Of a DNA stretch of 64,000 bases, positions 49,717-57,705 are shown piece by piece. This DNA is from a bacterium UBP2_UBA5202. Its GTDB lineage: Bacteria; Edwardsbacteria; AC1; EtOH8. Under the pieces are notes generated by a model, which worked only from the letters and a program-made list of their open reading frames with translations, was not told where the DNA came from and ran no database searches. Position 1 is the first letter of the stretch. Each line of letters opens with the position of its first letter. The stretch is from NCBI GenBank assembly GCA_002412795.1, contig DHVS01000035.1:57605-121604 (forward strand), given 5' to 3'. The translations under genes were made by a program, and so were the position numbers.

Positions 49717-51713
49717 ATCGGGAAACAGCCGAAAAGGAAATAAAAAAACTGCGGACCGAGATAGACGGGCACGACCACCGCTACTATGTTTTGGACGACC
49801 CCTCCGTTTCCGACCGCGAGTACGACGCCCTGATGCAGCGGTTGAAGGGGCTGGAAAGCGATTTTCCGGAGCTGGTCACCGCGGACTCGCCCACCCAGAG
49901 GGTGGCCGGCCGGCCCCTGCAGTCCTTTAAGACCGTGAACCATCAGACCCAGATGCTTTCGCTGGATAACACCTATTCGGCGGACGAGCTGAGGGAGTTC
50001 GACGCCCGGGTGTCCAGGATCCTGGACGGACAAAAATACGAGTATGTGGCCGAGCTGAAGATCGACGGCTTGGCGGTGTCTTTGCAATACCGGAACGGCA
50101 GATTACATCAGGGCGCAACCCGGGGCGACGGAACCAAGGGAGACGATGTCACCGCCAACCTAAAGACCATCAAGGCCGTTCCCCTCACATTGCCCCCCAA
50201 GGCGGCCGGACTGCAGGAAGTGGAAGTCAGGGGCGAGGTCTATATGCCGCGCCAGGAATTTTTGCGGATCAACCGGGAGAAGGAGGAGGCGGGCGAGGCG
50301 CCCTTTGCCAATCCCCGCAATGCGGCGGCCGGAACCCTGAAGCTGCTGGACCCCCGGGCCGTGTCCCGGCGCCGCCTCTCGGTCTTCATCTACGGGGTGG
50401 GGCAGGCCCCGGCGCCGCTTCGTGACCACTTCTCCACCCTGGAAGCCCTCAAACAGGCGGGGTTCAAGGTCAACCCCTTCATCAAACTGTGCCCGGACAT
50501 CCAGAGCGTGATCGACTACTGCAACCAGTGGGAGAACAAGCGGGACCAGCTGGACTACGAGACCGACGGGATGGTGATCAAGGTCAATTCCTTTGCCCAG
50601 CAGAAAACCCTAAGTTCCACCGCCCACAGCCCGCGTTGGGCCATGGCCTACAAGTTCCCGGCCCGGCAGGCCACCACAGTGCTTAAGGATGTGGAGTTTA
50701 GCGTGGGCCGTACCGGGGTGGTGACACCGGTGGCCATCCTTGAACCGGTGCTGCTGTCGGGCTCCACCGTGGCCCGGGCCTCGCTGCACAACGAGGACGA
50801 GCTGGCTAAAAAGGACATTCACTACGGGGACACGGTCTTTGTGGAAAAGGCCGGGGAGATCATTCCCCAGATAATCAAGGTCGTGATGGAAAACCGCCCG
50901 GCCCAGGCCAAACCGGTTAAGATGCCCAGGAACTGCCCCTCCTGCGGCGAGCCCCTCGCCCGCGATCCGGAAGAGGCGGCCTGGCGCTGCCTCAACGTAT
51001 CCTGTCCGGCCCAGGTGAAGGGGCGGATAGAACATTTTGCTTCCCGGGGAGCCATGGACATAGACGGCCTGGGCACGGCCATGGTGGAAACGCTGGTCAA
51101 CGGAGGGCTGATAAAGGATTATGGGGACATTTATTTTCTCCGGGGCGAGCAAGTGATAAAGCTGGAACGAATGGGAAAGAAGTCGGCCGAGAACCTATTG
51201 AAGGGGATAGAAAAAAGCAAAGGCAATCCCTTCTGGAAGCTTTTAATGGCACTGGGTATTGACAACGTGGGCACCCAGGCGGCCCGGCTGCTGGCCCAGA
51301 GATACCGGTCGCTGGACGACCTGCAGAAAGCCACCTGCGATGACATTTCAAAGATCTACGGGCTGGGCGTCGCGGTGGGAGGTTCGGTGGAGAATTTCTT
51401 TGCCAACAAAAAGAACCGGCAGGTCCTGGAAAAACTTAAGCGGGCCGGGGTCAACCTGGAGTCGTCGGTAGAAGCCGAGGTTCCGCAGACCTTCGCCGGA
51501 ATGACCGTGGTCTTGACCGGTTTGTTGCAGAACTATTCGCGTGAGCAGGCCACTGAGTTGATCATCGCCCGGGGCGGGCAGGTGGCCTCCGCAGTTTCCA
51601 AGAAAACCTCAATGGTGCTGGCCGGAAGCGAACCGGGCTCCAAGTTGGACAAAGCCAGGAAGCTGGGAGTGAAGGTAATTGATGAATCCGAGTTCGTAAT
51701 AATGTTGAAATGA
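49713..51713 (+). CDS. ligA: NAD+-dependent DNA ligase LigA
   Basis: A 666-residue replicative ligase. The adenylation lysine is K116 in A-E-L-K-I-D-G-L-A; the nucleotidyltransferase domain continues with T-R-G-D-G and D-G-M-V-I-K-V-N. A zinc finger C-P-S-C-G...C-L-N-V-S-C-P follows the OB fold near residue 410, then helix-hairpin-helix repeats and a C-terminal BRCT domain (T-F-A-G-M-T-V-V-L-T-G). Full length, joining Okazaki fragments and repair nicks. Expressed from the promoter at 49619. Confidence 0.97.
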   Translation: MNRETAEKEIKKLRTEIDGHDHRYYVLDDPSVSDREYDALMQRLKGLESDFPELVTADSPTQRVAGRPLQSFKTVNHQTQMLSLDNTYSADELREFDARVSRILDGQKYEYVAELKIDGLAVSLQYRNGRLHQGATRGDGTKGDDVTANLKTIKAVPLTLPPKAAGLQEVEVRGEVYMPRQEFLRINREKEEAGEAPFANPRNAAAGTLKLLDPRAVSRRRLSVFIYGVGQAPAPLRDHFSTLEALKQAGFKVNPFIKLCPDIQSVIDYCNQWENKRDQLDYETDGMVIKVNSFAQQKTLSSTAHSPRWAMAYKFPARQATTVLKDVEFSVGRTGVVTPVAILEPVLLSGSTVARASLHNEDELAKKDIHYGDTVFVEKAGEIIPQIIKVVMENRPAQAKPVKMPRNCPSCGEPLARDPEEAAWRCLNVSCPAQVKGRIEHFASRGAMDIDGLGTAMVETLVNGGLIKDYGDIYFLRGEQVIKLERMGKKSAENLLKGIEKSKGNPFWKLLMALGIDNVGTQAARLLAQRYRSLDDLQKATCDDISKIYGLGVAVGGSVENFFANKKNRQVLEKLKRAGVNLESSVEAEVPQTFAGMTVVLTGLLQNYSREQATELIIARGGQVASAVSKKTSMVLAGSEPGSKLDKARKLGVKVIDESEFVIMLK

Positions 51714-51816
51714 CCAGATGATTCTACCAATGGTATTTATCCGCAGATTTCACAGATTCACGCAGATTATTTCTCTCTAAACAAACAACCTAAAATCAGG
51801 TTGAGATGACTTTAAA

Positions 51817-53055
51817 ATGACTAAAACATACATGATAAATGGCGGGATACTGAACCCGGAAAGCCCGCAAAAATGCAGGTTTATAAAAAATGGAACCCTG
51901 ATCTTCAATGAAGACGGGCATATCCTGTACTGCGGTCAGCGTAAACAGTCGCCACTGCTGGGCTCAGTCAAGATAGGCGCTCCGGCAGACGCCATTGTGA
52001 TTCCCGGTCTGATAGACTGCCACACCCACCTTTCCCAGTACTATGTGCGGGGACGCAGCGGGGATACTCTTTTGGGCTGGCTTAAGAACCACATCTTTCC
52101 GGCCGAGCGCAAGTTCAAAGACCCCAAACACGCCTCCCGGGTCTCCAAAAAATTCTACCACCGGCTGTTATCCAACGGGATAACCTGCGCCGCGCTGTAT
52201 ACCAATTTCAAGGCGGGAGTGGAAGCCGCCTTCGCCGAAGGGCACAGGGCCGGGATCAGGGCCGTCATCGGCTATACCATGATGGACCGCAACGTTCCGT
52301 CCGCATTAAAACAGGAACCATCAAAAACCCTGGACGAGTGCCGGGAGCTGTTCGACAATAACCACCAAAAGGACGGCAGGCTCCGCTTTTCCATCAATCC
52401 CCGCTTTGCGCCGTCCTGCACGCCAGGGTTCATGAAGGCCCTGGGGTATTTTGCCCAGCAGAAGGATGTCTGCGTCCAGACCCACATCTCGGAAAATATT
52501 CAGGAACTGGCCGAGGTAAAAAAACTTTTTCCCAGATCCAAAAGTTATGCCGAGGTGTACGACCGGGCGGGACTTTTGACCCCCAAAACGCTTCTGGCCC
52601 ATGGCATCCATCTTTCCCGGGGCGAGAGGCAGCTGATCAAAGAACGGGCATGCGGAATGGTGCACTGCCCGTCCGCCAACCTTTTTCTGCACTCCGGCCG
52701 GTTCCCGCTGGAACAGTGGTATGATTATCCCCGGCTGGCCCTGGGCAGCGATGTGGGTGCCGGGCCGTCCTTCTCCATGTTCGATGTGATGCGCGACGCC
52801 TATTATGTCAACATGATGCCGCTGTCCCGGTTATTTTACCTTGCCACCCTGGGCGGGGCCAAAACGCTGGGGCTGGAAAAGAGCATCGGCAGCCTGCAGG
52901 CCGGCAAGCAGGCCGACTTTTCGGTGATAAGACTATCGGACATTCACGATCCCTGCTCGGAGGAACTGCTGTACGATCTGATATTCAAATGGGACCAGCG
53001 GGAGATAGTGCAGGTTTACGTGGGGGGACGAAAGGTGTGGCCGGAACGAGAATAG
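51817..53055 (+). CDS. guaD: Guanine deaminase (amidohydrolase superfamily)
   Basis: A 412-residue Zn amidohydrolase converting guanine to xanthine and ammonia. Metal motif P-G-L-I-D-C-H-T-H-L-S-Q-Y with the Y-V-R-G-R segment, T-H-I-S-E-N (His ligand and Glu), L-A-H-G-I-H-L, H-C-P-S-A-N-L-F-L-H-S-G and G-S-D-V-G-A-G-P-S (metal Asp) match GuaD closely rather than chlorohydrolases. Cytoplasmic. No purine genes nearby; single-gene unit closed by the hairpin at 53073. Confidence 0.9.
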   Translation: MTKTYMINGGILNPESPQKCRFIKNGTLIFNEDGHILYCGQRKQSPLLGSVKIGAPADAIVIPGLIDCHTHLSQYYVRGRSGDTLLGWLKNHIFPAERKFKDPKHASRVSKKFYHRLLSNGITCAALYTNFKAGVEAAFAEGHRAGIRAVIGYTMMDRNVPSALKQEPSKTLDECRELFDNNHQKDGRLRFSINPRFAPSCTPGFMKALGYFAQQKDVCVQTHISENIQELAEVKKLFPRSKSYAEVYDRAGLLTPKTLLAHGIHLSRGERQLIKERACGMVHCPSANLFLHSGRFPLEQWYDYPRLALGSDVGAGPSFSMFDVMRDAYYVNMMPLSRLFYLATLGGAKTLGLEKSIGSLQAGKQADFSVIRLSDIHDPCSEELLYDLIFKWDQREIVQVYVGGRKVWPERE

Positions 53056-53072
53056 GCCATGGCTGCAAATTA

Positions 53073-53104
53073 AAAAAGGCAGGAGAGCAATCTCCTGCCT
53101 TTTT
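53073..53104. terminator. Bidirectional intrinsic terminator
   Basis: A 14-bp perfect stem (AAAAAGGCAGGAGA / TCTCCTGCCTTTTT) with a GCAA loop, between convergent guaD and the lipoprotein gene. Confidence 0.92.
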
Positions 53105-53131
53105 GCCTTACTATGGGACAAAATGATTTTA

Positions 53132-53932
53132 TCAGTTAAAATCGTGGTGGGTAGCCCAGTTCTCCGACAGCAAGGTGTAGTATCCGCGAGGGCTGGCATT
53201 ATAGGCGTTGAAATGTATCCGGCAGAACTCAACCCCTCCGGCCGATACCGATCCGTCACCCGATCCGTCCGCGACCAGCGTGATCTCACCGGTAATGGCA
53301 GCCATAACATAGCCTGTAGTTGTTGCCACCGGGTAGGTTCCGGAGTAGACGAAATGGCCGCTGTGGTCGTTGACCCCGACATTGTCGAATGTCAGGTGCC
53401 AGTAATATCCGTAGTTAACCCCGAGCACATAATACGGGATATCATACTTCCACAGGCCGTGCACGGTATTCGGTTTGGTCTGCCAACCGATGGTGTAGTA
53501 ATAGGTAAAGTTGTAGGCGGTGGTGTCAAGCCATTCGTACTTAAATTCAAGACTGTCGGGGTTGGCAACCAGGGTATCGCTCCATGGGTCGGGCATCAGG
53601 TGGACGCCCCAGCGGTACTGGGCGCTGAAGGTCTGCCACCACCAGTGGGTTGCATTATCATAATGCCAGCTGGTGTCCGGGGGGTTTTTGATGCCGTCAT
53701 TATGGCTTGAAGTCAGGGAGAAGCCTCCACCGCTGAGCATGTCCATGTTTCCCTGCACCTGTTCTATCCCGGCCAGTGTCTGGGTCGCCGCCAGGTCTCC
53801 CACAGCAGCTTCCTGGGAGGCGGGGATTGTGGTGGTGGTAGTGGTGGTGTCTGTCTCGGTCGGGGTCTTGCTGCAGCCAAAGGCCACAAAAGCGATCAGA
53901 ACAAATGCCAAGTACAATTTGAATTGCTTCAT
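53132..53932 (-). CDS. Hypothetical lipoprotein
   Basis: A 266-residue protein with a signal peptide and lipobox A-F-G-C (Cys near residue 20), then a Thr-rich linker of seven consecutive Thr. The mature part is Trp/Tyr-rich with many predicted strands (D-T-S-W-H-Y-D-N-A-T-H-W-W-W, V-L-G-V-N-Y-G-Y-Y-W-H-L). No family recognised. AAGGAG lies 6 nt before the ATG. Probably surface or periplasmic. Confidence 0.75.
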   Translation of the reverse strand: MKQFKLYLAFVLIAFVAFGCSKTPTETDTTTTTTTIPASQEAAVGDLAATQTLAGIEQVQGNMDMLSGGGFSLTSSHNDGIKNPPDTSWHYDNATHWWWQTFSAQYRWGVHLMPDPWSDTLVANPDSLEFKYEWLDTTAYNFTYYYTIGWQTKPNTVHGLWKYDIPYYVLGVNYGYYWHLTFDNVGVNDHSGHFVYSGTYPVATTTGYVMAAITGEITLVADGSGDGSVSAGGVEFCRIHFNAYNASPRGYYTLLSENWATHHDFN

Positions 53933-53999
53933 CCGTTACTCCTTTTATTGAATTAGTGGTTTGTTGACATTGCATCCTAAAAATATACTATATTTTCAA

Positions 54000-54614
54000 T
54001 TACAAGTCAAGAAGCGCCTGCAATTGTTTTTTATTTAAATATTTTGGCCGGGCCAGGGCCAGTGCCAAAAAGGAAATTTTTGCCAAATGCTCCACCCGCT
54101 CCATTCTCTGCAGAGCTTCTTCCAAGCTTCGGCCCAGGGCCAGGACCCCATGGTTGGCTAAAAGCAGGGCCTGGTGTTTTTTGATCAATGGTGCCATTGA
54201 CCGGGGCACTTCTTCCGTCGAAGGCGTGGCATATCGGGCCAGGGGAACGGGGCCGACGGTCAGAACCACTTCGGGAAGAAGGGGAGACTTCAGGTCCAGC
54301 CCGGCTGCGGCAAAGGCGGTGGCAAAGGGCGGGTGGGCATGGACTATGGCCCTGACGTCCGGCCGCATCTTATAGGCATAAAGGTGCATTTTGATCTCGG
54401 AAGAGGGTTTTCCCGGTCCCGCCAGCACCTTCCCATTCATATCGGTCACCAGCAGCTGGGACTCACGGATGTCCCCCTTGCGCAGCATGGAAGGGGTGAT
54501 CAGGATGCTTTTGCCGTCCAGCCGGGCCGAGACGTTGCCGTCGGTGGCGGGCACGAAGCCCAGGACGTCCAACTTTCGGCAAACCCGGATGATTTCTTTT
54601 CGAGTTACATTCAT
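54000..54614 (-). CDS. Class II aldolase/adducin family protein (fuculose-phosphate aldolase-like)
   Basis: A 204-residue Zn2+ aldolase-fold enzyme. Zn ligands are in V-H-A-H-P-P-F-A-T (two His) and the C-terminal L-L-A-N-H-G-V-L-A-L-G (third His); S-S-E-I-K-M-H holds the catalytic Glu. N-terminal T-D-G-N-V-S-A-R and L-I-T-P-S form the phosphate site. It cleaves or dehydrates a sugar phosphate such as L-fuculose-1-phosphate or methylthioribulose-1-phosphate; not decidable here. The start at 54614 is chosen for AAAGGA 6 nt upstream; an ATG six codons earlier is less likely. Confidence 0.88.
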   Translation of the reverse strand: MNVTRKEIIRVCRKLDVLGFVPATDGNVSARLDGKSILITPSMLRKGDIRESQLLVTDMNGKVLAGPGKPSSEIKMHLYAYKMRPDVRAIVHAHPPFATAFAAAGLDLKSPLLPEVVLTVGPVPLARYATPSTEEVPRSMAPLIKKHQALLLANHGVLALGRSLEEALQRMERVEHLAKISFLALALARPKYLNKKQLQALLDL

Positions 54615-54697
54615 CAACAATCCTTTCTTCATTTATAAGGAAACCAAGAATGCTGGAATAATTTCATGGTTTCCTGGCCTCCTGATAAAAAACCTGG

Positions 54698-56794
54698 TTA
54701 CTCAGACTCTTTGCCGTGCTGCAGCTGGTAAAGGTTATAGTAGACTCCGCGCTTCTTCAGCAGCTCCTGGTGGGTGCCCACTTCCTTGATCTGTCCCTTG
54801 TGCAGGACGTAGATCCGGTCCACGTGCTTGATGGTGGAGAGTCGGTGGGCGATGACTATGGAGGTCCGTCCCCGCATCAAAATATCCAGAGCGTCCTGGA
54901 TCAGCTTCTCGGTGGCCGAGTCGATGTTGGCGGTGGCCTCGTCCAGCACCAGCACCGGCGGGTCGAAGGCCAGGGCCCGGGCGAAGGACAGCAGCTGGCG
55001 CTCCCCGGAGGAAAGGGTCACCCCCCGCTCCTTGACCTCCTGCTCGTATTTCTGCGGCAGCCGTTCGATGAAGGTGTCGGCGTGGACCTGGCGGGCGACC
55101 TCCCTTACCTTTTCGTCCGACAGTTCCTTGTTCAGCCGGATGTTGCCCTTGATGTCGCCGGAGAACAGGAACACGTCCTGCATCACCACTCCCAGCGAGG
55201 AGCGGAGGCGGGAAAGGCCCAGCTCCCGGATGTCCGCTCCGTCCAGCAGAATCTGGCCGCTGCTTACGTCGTACAGCCGGGAGATCAGGTTGATGACGGT
55301 GGTCTTGCCGCTGCCGGTGGAACCAACCAGGGCCACTTTTTCGCCGGGGGCCACTGTAAAAGTGATGTTCTTGAGCACCGGCTCGCCCGGCAGGTATTCA
55401 AAGCAGACGTTCTTGAACTCTATCCTGCCCCTGGCCCGCTCCGGCACAGAAGCCTGGGGGATGTCCCTGATGGTCACCGGCTCGTCCAGCAGCTGGAAGA
55501 TGCGCTCGGAGCTGGCCATGGCCGACTGCAGCACGGTGTAGCTTTCGGTCAGTTCTTGGATGGGGCGGAAGAACATCCTTAAATAAGTGATGAAGGCCAC
55601 CAGCACCCCCAGCGAGATGTTCTGCCTTATCACCTGTCCGCCGCCGTAGTAGATGATCAGGCCCAGGCCGATCCCGGAGATCACCTCCACCAGGGGGCGG
55701 AAGAAGGACATCACCAGAACCTCCTGCATGGAGGATTTGAAATATTCCTGATTGACCAGCATGAAGCGGCGGACGCTTTCGGCCTGGCGGCGGAAGATCT
55801 GGATCACCCGGACCCCGGAGATGTTCTCCTGCAGGGTGGCGTTGAGCCGGGCCAGCCGGACCCGGATCTGGCGGTAAATGTTGCGGGCCCGGATCCGGAA
55901 GAATACCGTCCACAGCACGATGAAGGGCAGCAGGGCCAGCACCACCAGGGTCATCTTAATATCGTAGGCAAATAGAACCCCCAGGATGGCCAGTGTCAAA
56001 AGAACATCCCGCAGCAGGACGGAGAACACCGAGGTGAAGGCCTCGTTGACGGCGTCCACGTCGTTGGTGGCCCTGGTCACCAGGCGGCCCACCGGGTTGC
56101 GGTCAAAATAGCACATATCCAGCAGCTGGAGCCTGGCAAAGACCCGGCGGCGCAGGTCGTGCATAAAGCGCTGGCTGATCAGCATCACCAGAAACACCTG
56201 GCAGAAATTCAGGCCGAAGCTCAGCACGATCAGCCCCAGGAACAGCAGGCCGATCCTTTTGATCCCGGCAAAGTCCCGGGCCCGCAGGGCAAGGATCTCA
56301 TCCGGAGATAATTGCTTCAGGTCGGAATGCCTTATCAGCACTAAATCTCCGTAGCGGGAAAAGAGGGCGGGGTGGTCAGCCAGCAGATAAAGAACCGTTT
56401 CCGGCCGGGGAAAATTTTTGAGCTCAAAGTAATAATAGGGGGTGTTGTCGGCCTGGCCCCGCTTCTGCCAGCGGGCCATCAGGTATCGGTCGCCGGAGGA
56501 AAGCCTGGAGACGTCCACCAGCACCGTGTCACCGGCCAGGGGCAAAGTCCCCGATACCGGGCGGCCCAGCACCGCCTTGCGTCCCGAGACGGTTATGTAG
56601 CGGTCGATGGCCTCCTTGGTGATGTGGGGCAGCACCAGCTCGAAGCCGGTGACGGCCAGCAGCACCAGTAGCGAAAGGGCCAGTTTCACCCGGTAGGGCT
56701 TTAAAAAGGCCAGCAGCCTTTTTATCAGCCGGGCGTCGTAGATGCTGCCCAGGGCGGCTTCTTCGTGAAATTCGTGTTGGTCGTGAGGGGACAT
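54698..56794 (-). CDS. ABC exporter half-transporter with large first loop (partner B)
   Basis: A 698-residue membrane-ATPase fusion: six helices then an ABC domain (Walker A G-S-T-G-S-G-K-T-T, Walker B V-L-V-L-D-E-A with the catalytic Glu present). The ABC signature is L-S-S-G-E rather than L-S-G-G-Q. A hydrophilic insert of about 100 residues (about 70-175) separates helices 1 and 2. Paired with the ABC protein at 57706: in heterodimeric exporters (TM287/288, LmrCD) one partner carries this altered signature and the other an altered Walker B. Probably exports drugs or lipids. Confidence 0.92.
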   Translation of the reverse strand: MSPHDQHEFHEEAALGSIYDARLIKRLLAFLKPYRVKLALSLLVLLAVTGFELVLPHITKEAIDRYITVSGRKAVLGRPVSGTLPLAGDTVLVDVSRLSSGDRYLMARWQKRGQADNTPYYYFELKNFPRPETVLYLLADHPALFSRYGDLVLIRHSDLKQLSPDEILALRARDFAGIKRIGLLFLGLIVLSFGLNFCQVFLVMLISQRFMHDLRRRVFARLQLLDMCYFDRNPVGRLVTRATNDVDAVNEAFTSVFSVLLRDVLLTLAILGVLFAYDIKMTLVVLALLPFIVLWTVFFRIRARNIYRQIRVRLARLNATLQENISGVRVIQIFRRQAESVRRFMLVNQEYFKSSMQEVLVMSFFRPLVEVISGIGLGLIIYYGGGQVIRQNISLGVLVAFITYLRMFFRPIQELTESYTVLQSAMASSERIFQLLDEPVTIRDIPQASVPERARGRIEFKNVCFEYLPGEPVLKNITFTVAPGEKVALVGSTGSGKTTVINLISRLYDVSSGQILLDGADIRELGLSRLRSSLGVVMQDVFLFSGDIKGNIRLNKELSDEKVREVARQVHADTFIERLPQKYEQEVKERGVTLSSGERQLLSFARALAFDPPVLVLDEATANIDSATEKLIQDALDILMRGRTSIVIAHRLSTIKHVDRIYVLHKGQIKEVGTHQELLKKRGVYYNLYQLQHGKESE

Positions 56795-56854
56795 TGACTT
56801 TGGGATTAGTGGTTAGATGATTGGGATCAGAGAACAATTAAGAGATGGAAGATA

Positions 56855-57187
56855 TCAGGAGTGGCGGTACTTAATGACCTTAACCTCCTCCAGCGTAACC
56901 AGGCCCTCCGCCACCGTCTGGTCAATGAACGACATCAAGGTGTCGATCTTTTCCTTGGTATCCACTATCTCGATGATCACCGGCAGGTCCTCGGAGAGCT
57001 CCAGCAGCTTGGAGCTGTGGATCCGGCTGTCGGCCCCAAAGCCCAGGATGCCCCGGACCACGGTGGCCCCGGCCAGGTTAAGCTCCCGGGCCTTGAGCAC
57101 GATCTGCTCGTAAAGGGGCCGGCCCTGGTGTTTGTCGCTTTCGCCGATGAATATCCGCAGCAGTACCGCTTGTTCCGGCAGCTTCAT
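56855..57187 (-). CDS. DUF190 family protein
   Basis: A 110-residue small alpha/beta protein (L-L-R-I-F-I-G-E-S-D-K-H-Q-G-R-P-L-Y-E-Q-I-V) matching DUF190, which is often encoded next to CrcB fluoride channels and resembles PII-like regulators. G-A-T-V-V-R-G-I-L-G-F-G and V-I-I-E-I-V-D-T are family segments. Its function is not established. AGGAG lies before the ATG; 13 bp after crcB. Confidence 0.9.
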   Translation of the reverse strand: MKLPEQAVLLRIFIGESDKHQGRPLYEQIVLKARELNLAGATVVRGILGFGADSRIHSSKLLELSEDLPVIIEIVDTKEKIDTLMSFIDQTVAEGLVTLEEVKVIKYRHS

Positions 57188-57200
57188 GTTTTCTCCTATC

Positions 57201-57584
57201 TTATCTTATTGCTCTCAATAAAAAACGGGAGGCGTAAAGCCCGGCCGCCACCAGCAGCAGTCCCAGGATGGTGCTTAAAAGGATGTTGGTGACGAACAGT
57301 CTGATCTGGCCTTCGCGTAAAAGATTCACCGATTCCAGGCTGTAGGTGGAGAAGGTGGTGTAAGCCCCCAGGAATCCGATGGTGATGAAACTCCTCAGGT
57401 CTGCCGGAACGGCCAAGGTTTCGAACAATTCAAAGAAGAAGCCGATCAGAAAACAGCCGGTAAGGTTCACCGCCAGCGTGCCCCATGGGAAAATATCGTT
57501 GACGTTCAGATGGACCAATTTGGACAGGCCGTAGCGGGCCAGGGCTCCCATGCCTCCGCCCAAGGCGATGTAGATAATGTGCAT
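57201..57584 (-). CDS. crcB: Fluoride channel CrcB/Fluc
   Basis: A 127-residue four-helix membrane protein of the Fluc family, a dual-topology dimer that exports F- passively. Signatures G-G-G-M-G-A-L-A-R-Y, W-G-T-L-A-V-N-L-T-G-C-F and G-A-Y-T-T-F-S-T-Y-S are intact (pore Asn and Phe/Thr/Ser track). It is followed by DUF190. No fluoride riboswitch could be recognised in the 121-bp upstream gap. Confidence 0.95.
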   Translation of the reverse strand: MHIIYIALGGGMGALARYGLSKLVHLNVNDIFPWGTLAVNLTGCFLIGFFFELFETLAVPADLRSFITIGFLGAYTTFSTYSLESVNLLREGQIRLFVTNILLSTILGLLLVAAGLYASRFLLRAIR

Positions 57585-57705
57585 AAATTAGTAAACCGGT
57601 TGTTAGGAATTAGATAATTGGGGTGGGTATTCGGGATCAGATACTTGGGACCGGGTGCCAGTAGGGATGACTTAAAGCTTATTGCCTATAGTGGATAGCT
57701 ATCAG

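Noticed and set aside
57585..57705. Fluoride riboswitch upstream of crcB
   Set aside because: I looked for the conserved pseudoknot motif in the 121-bp gap on the minus strand and could not recognise it.
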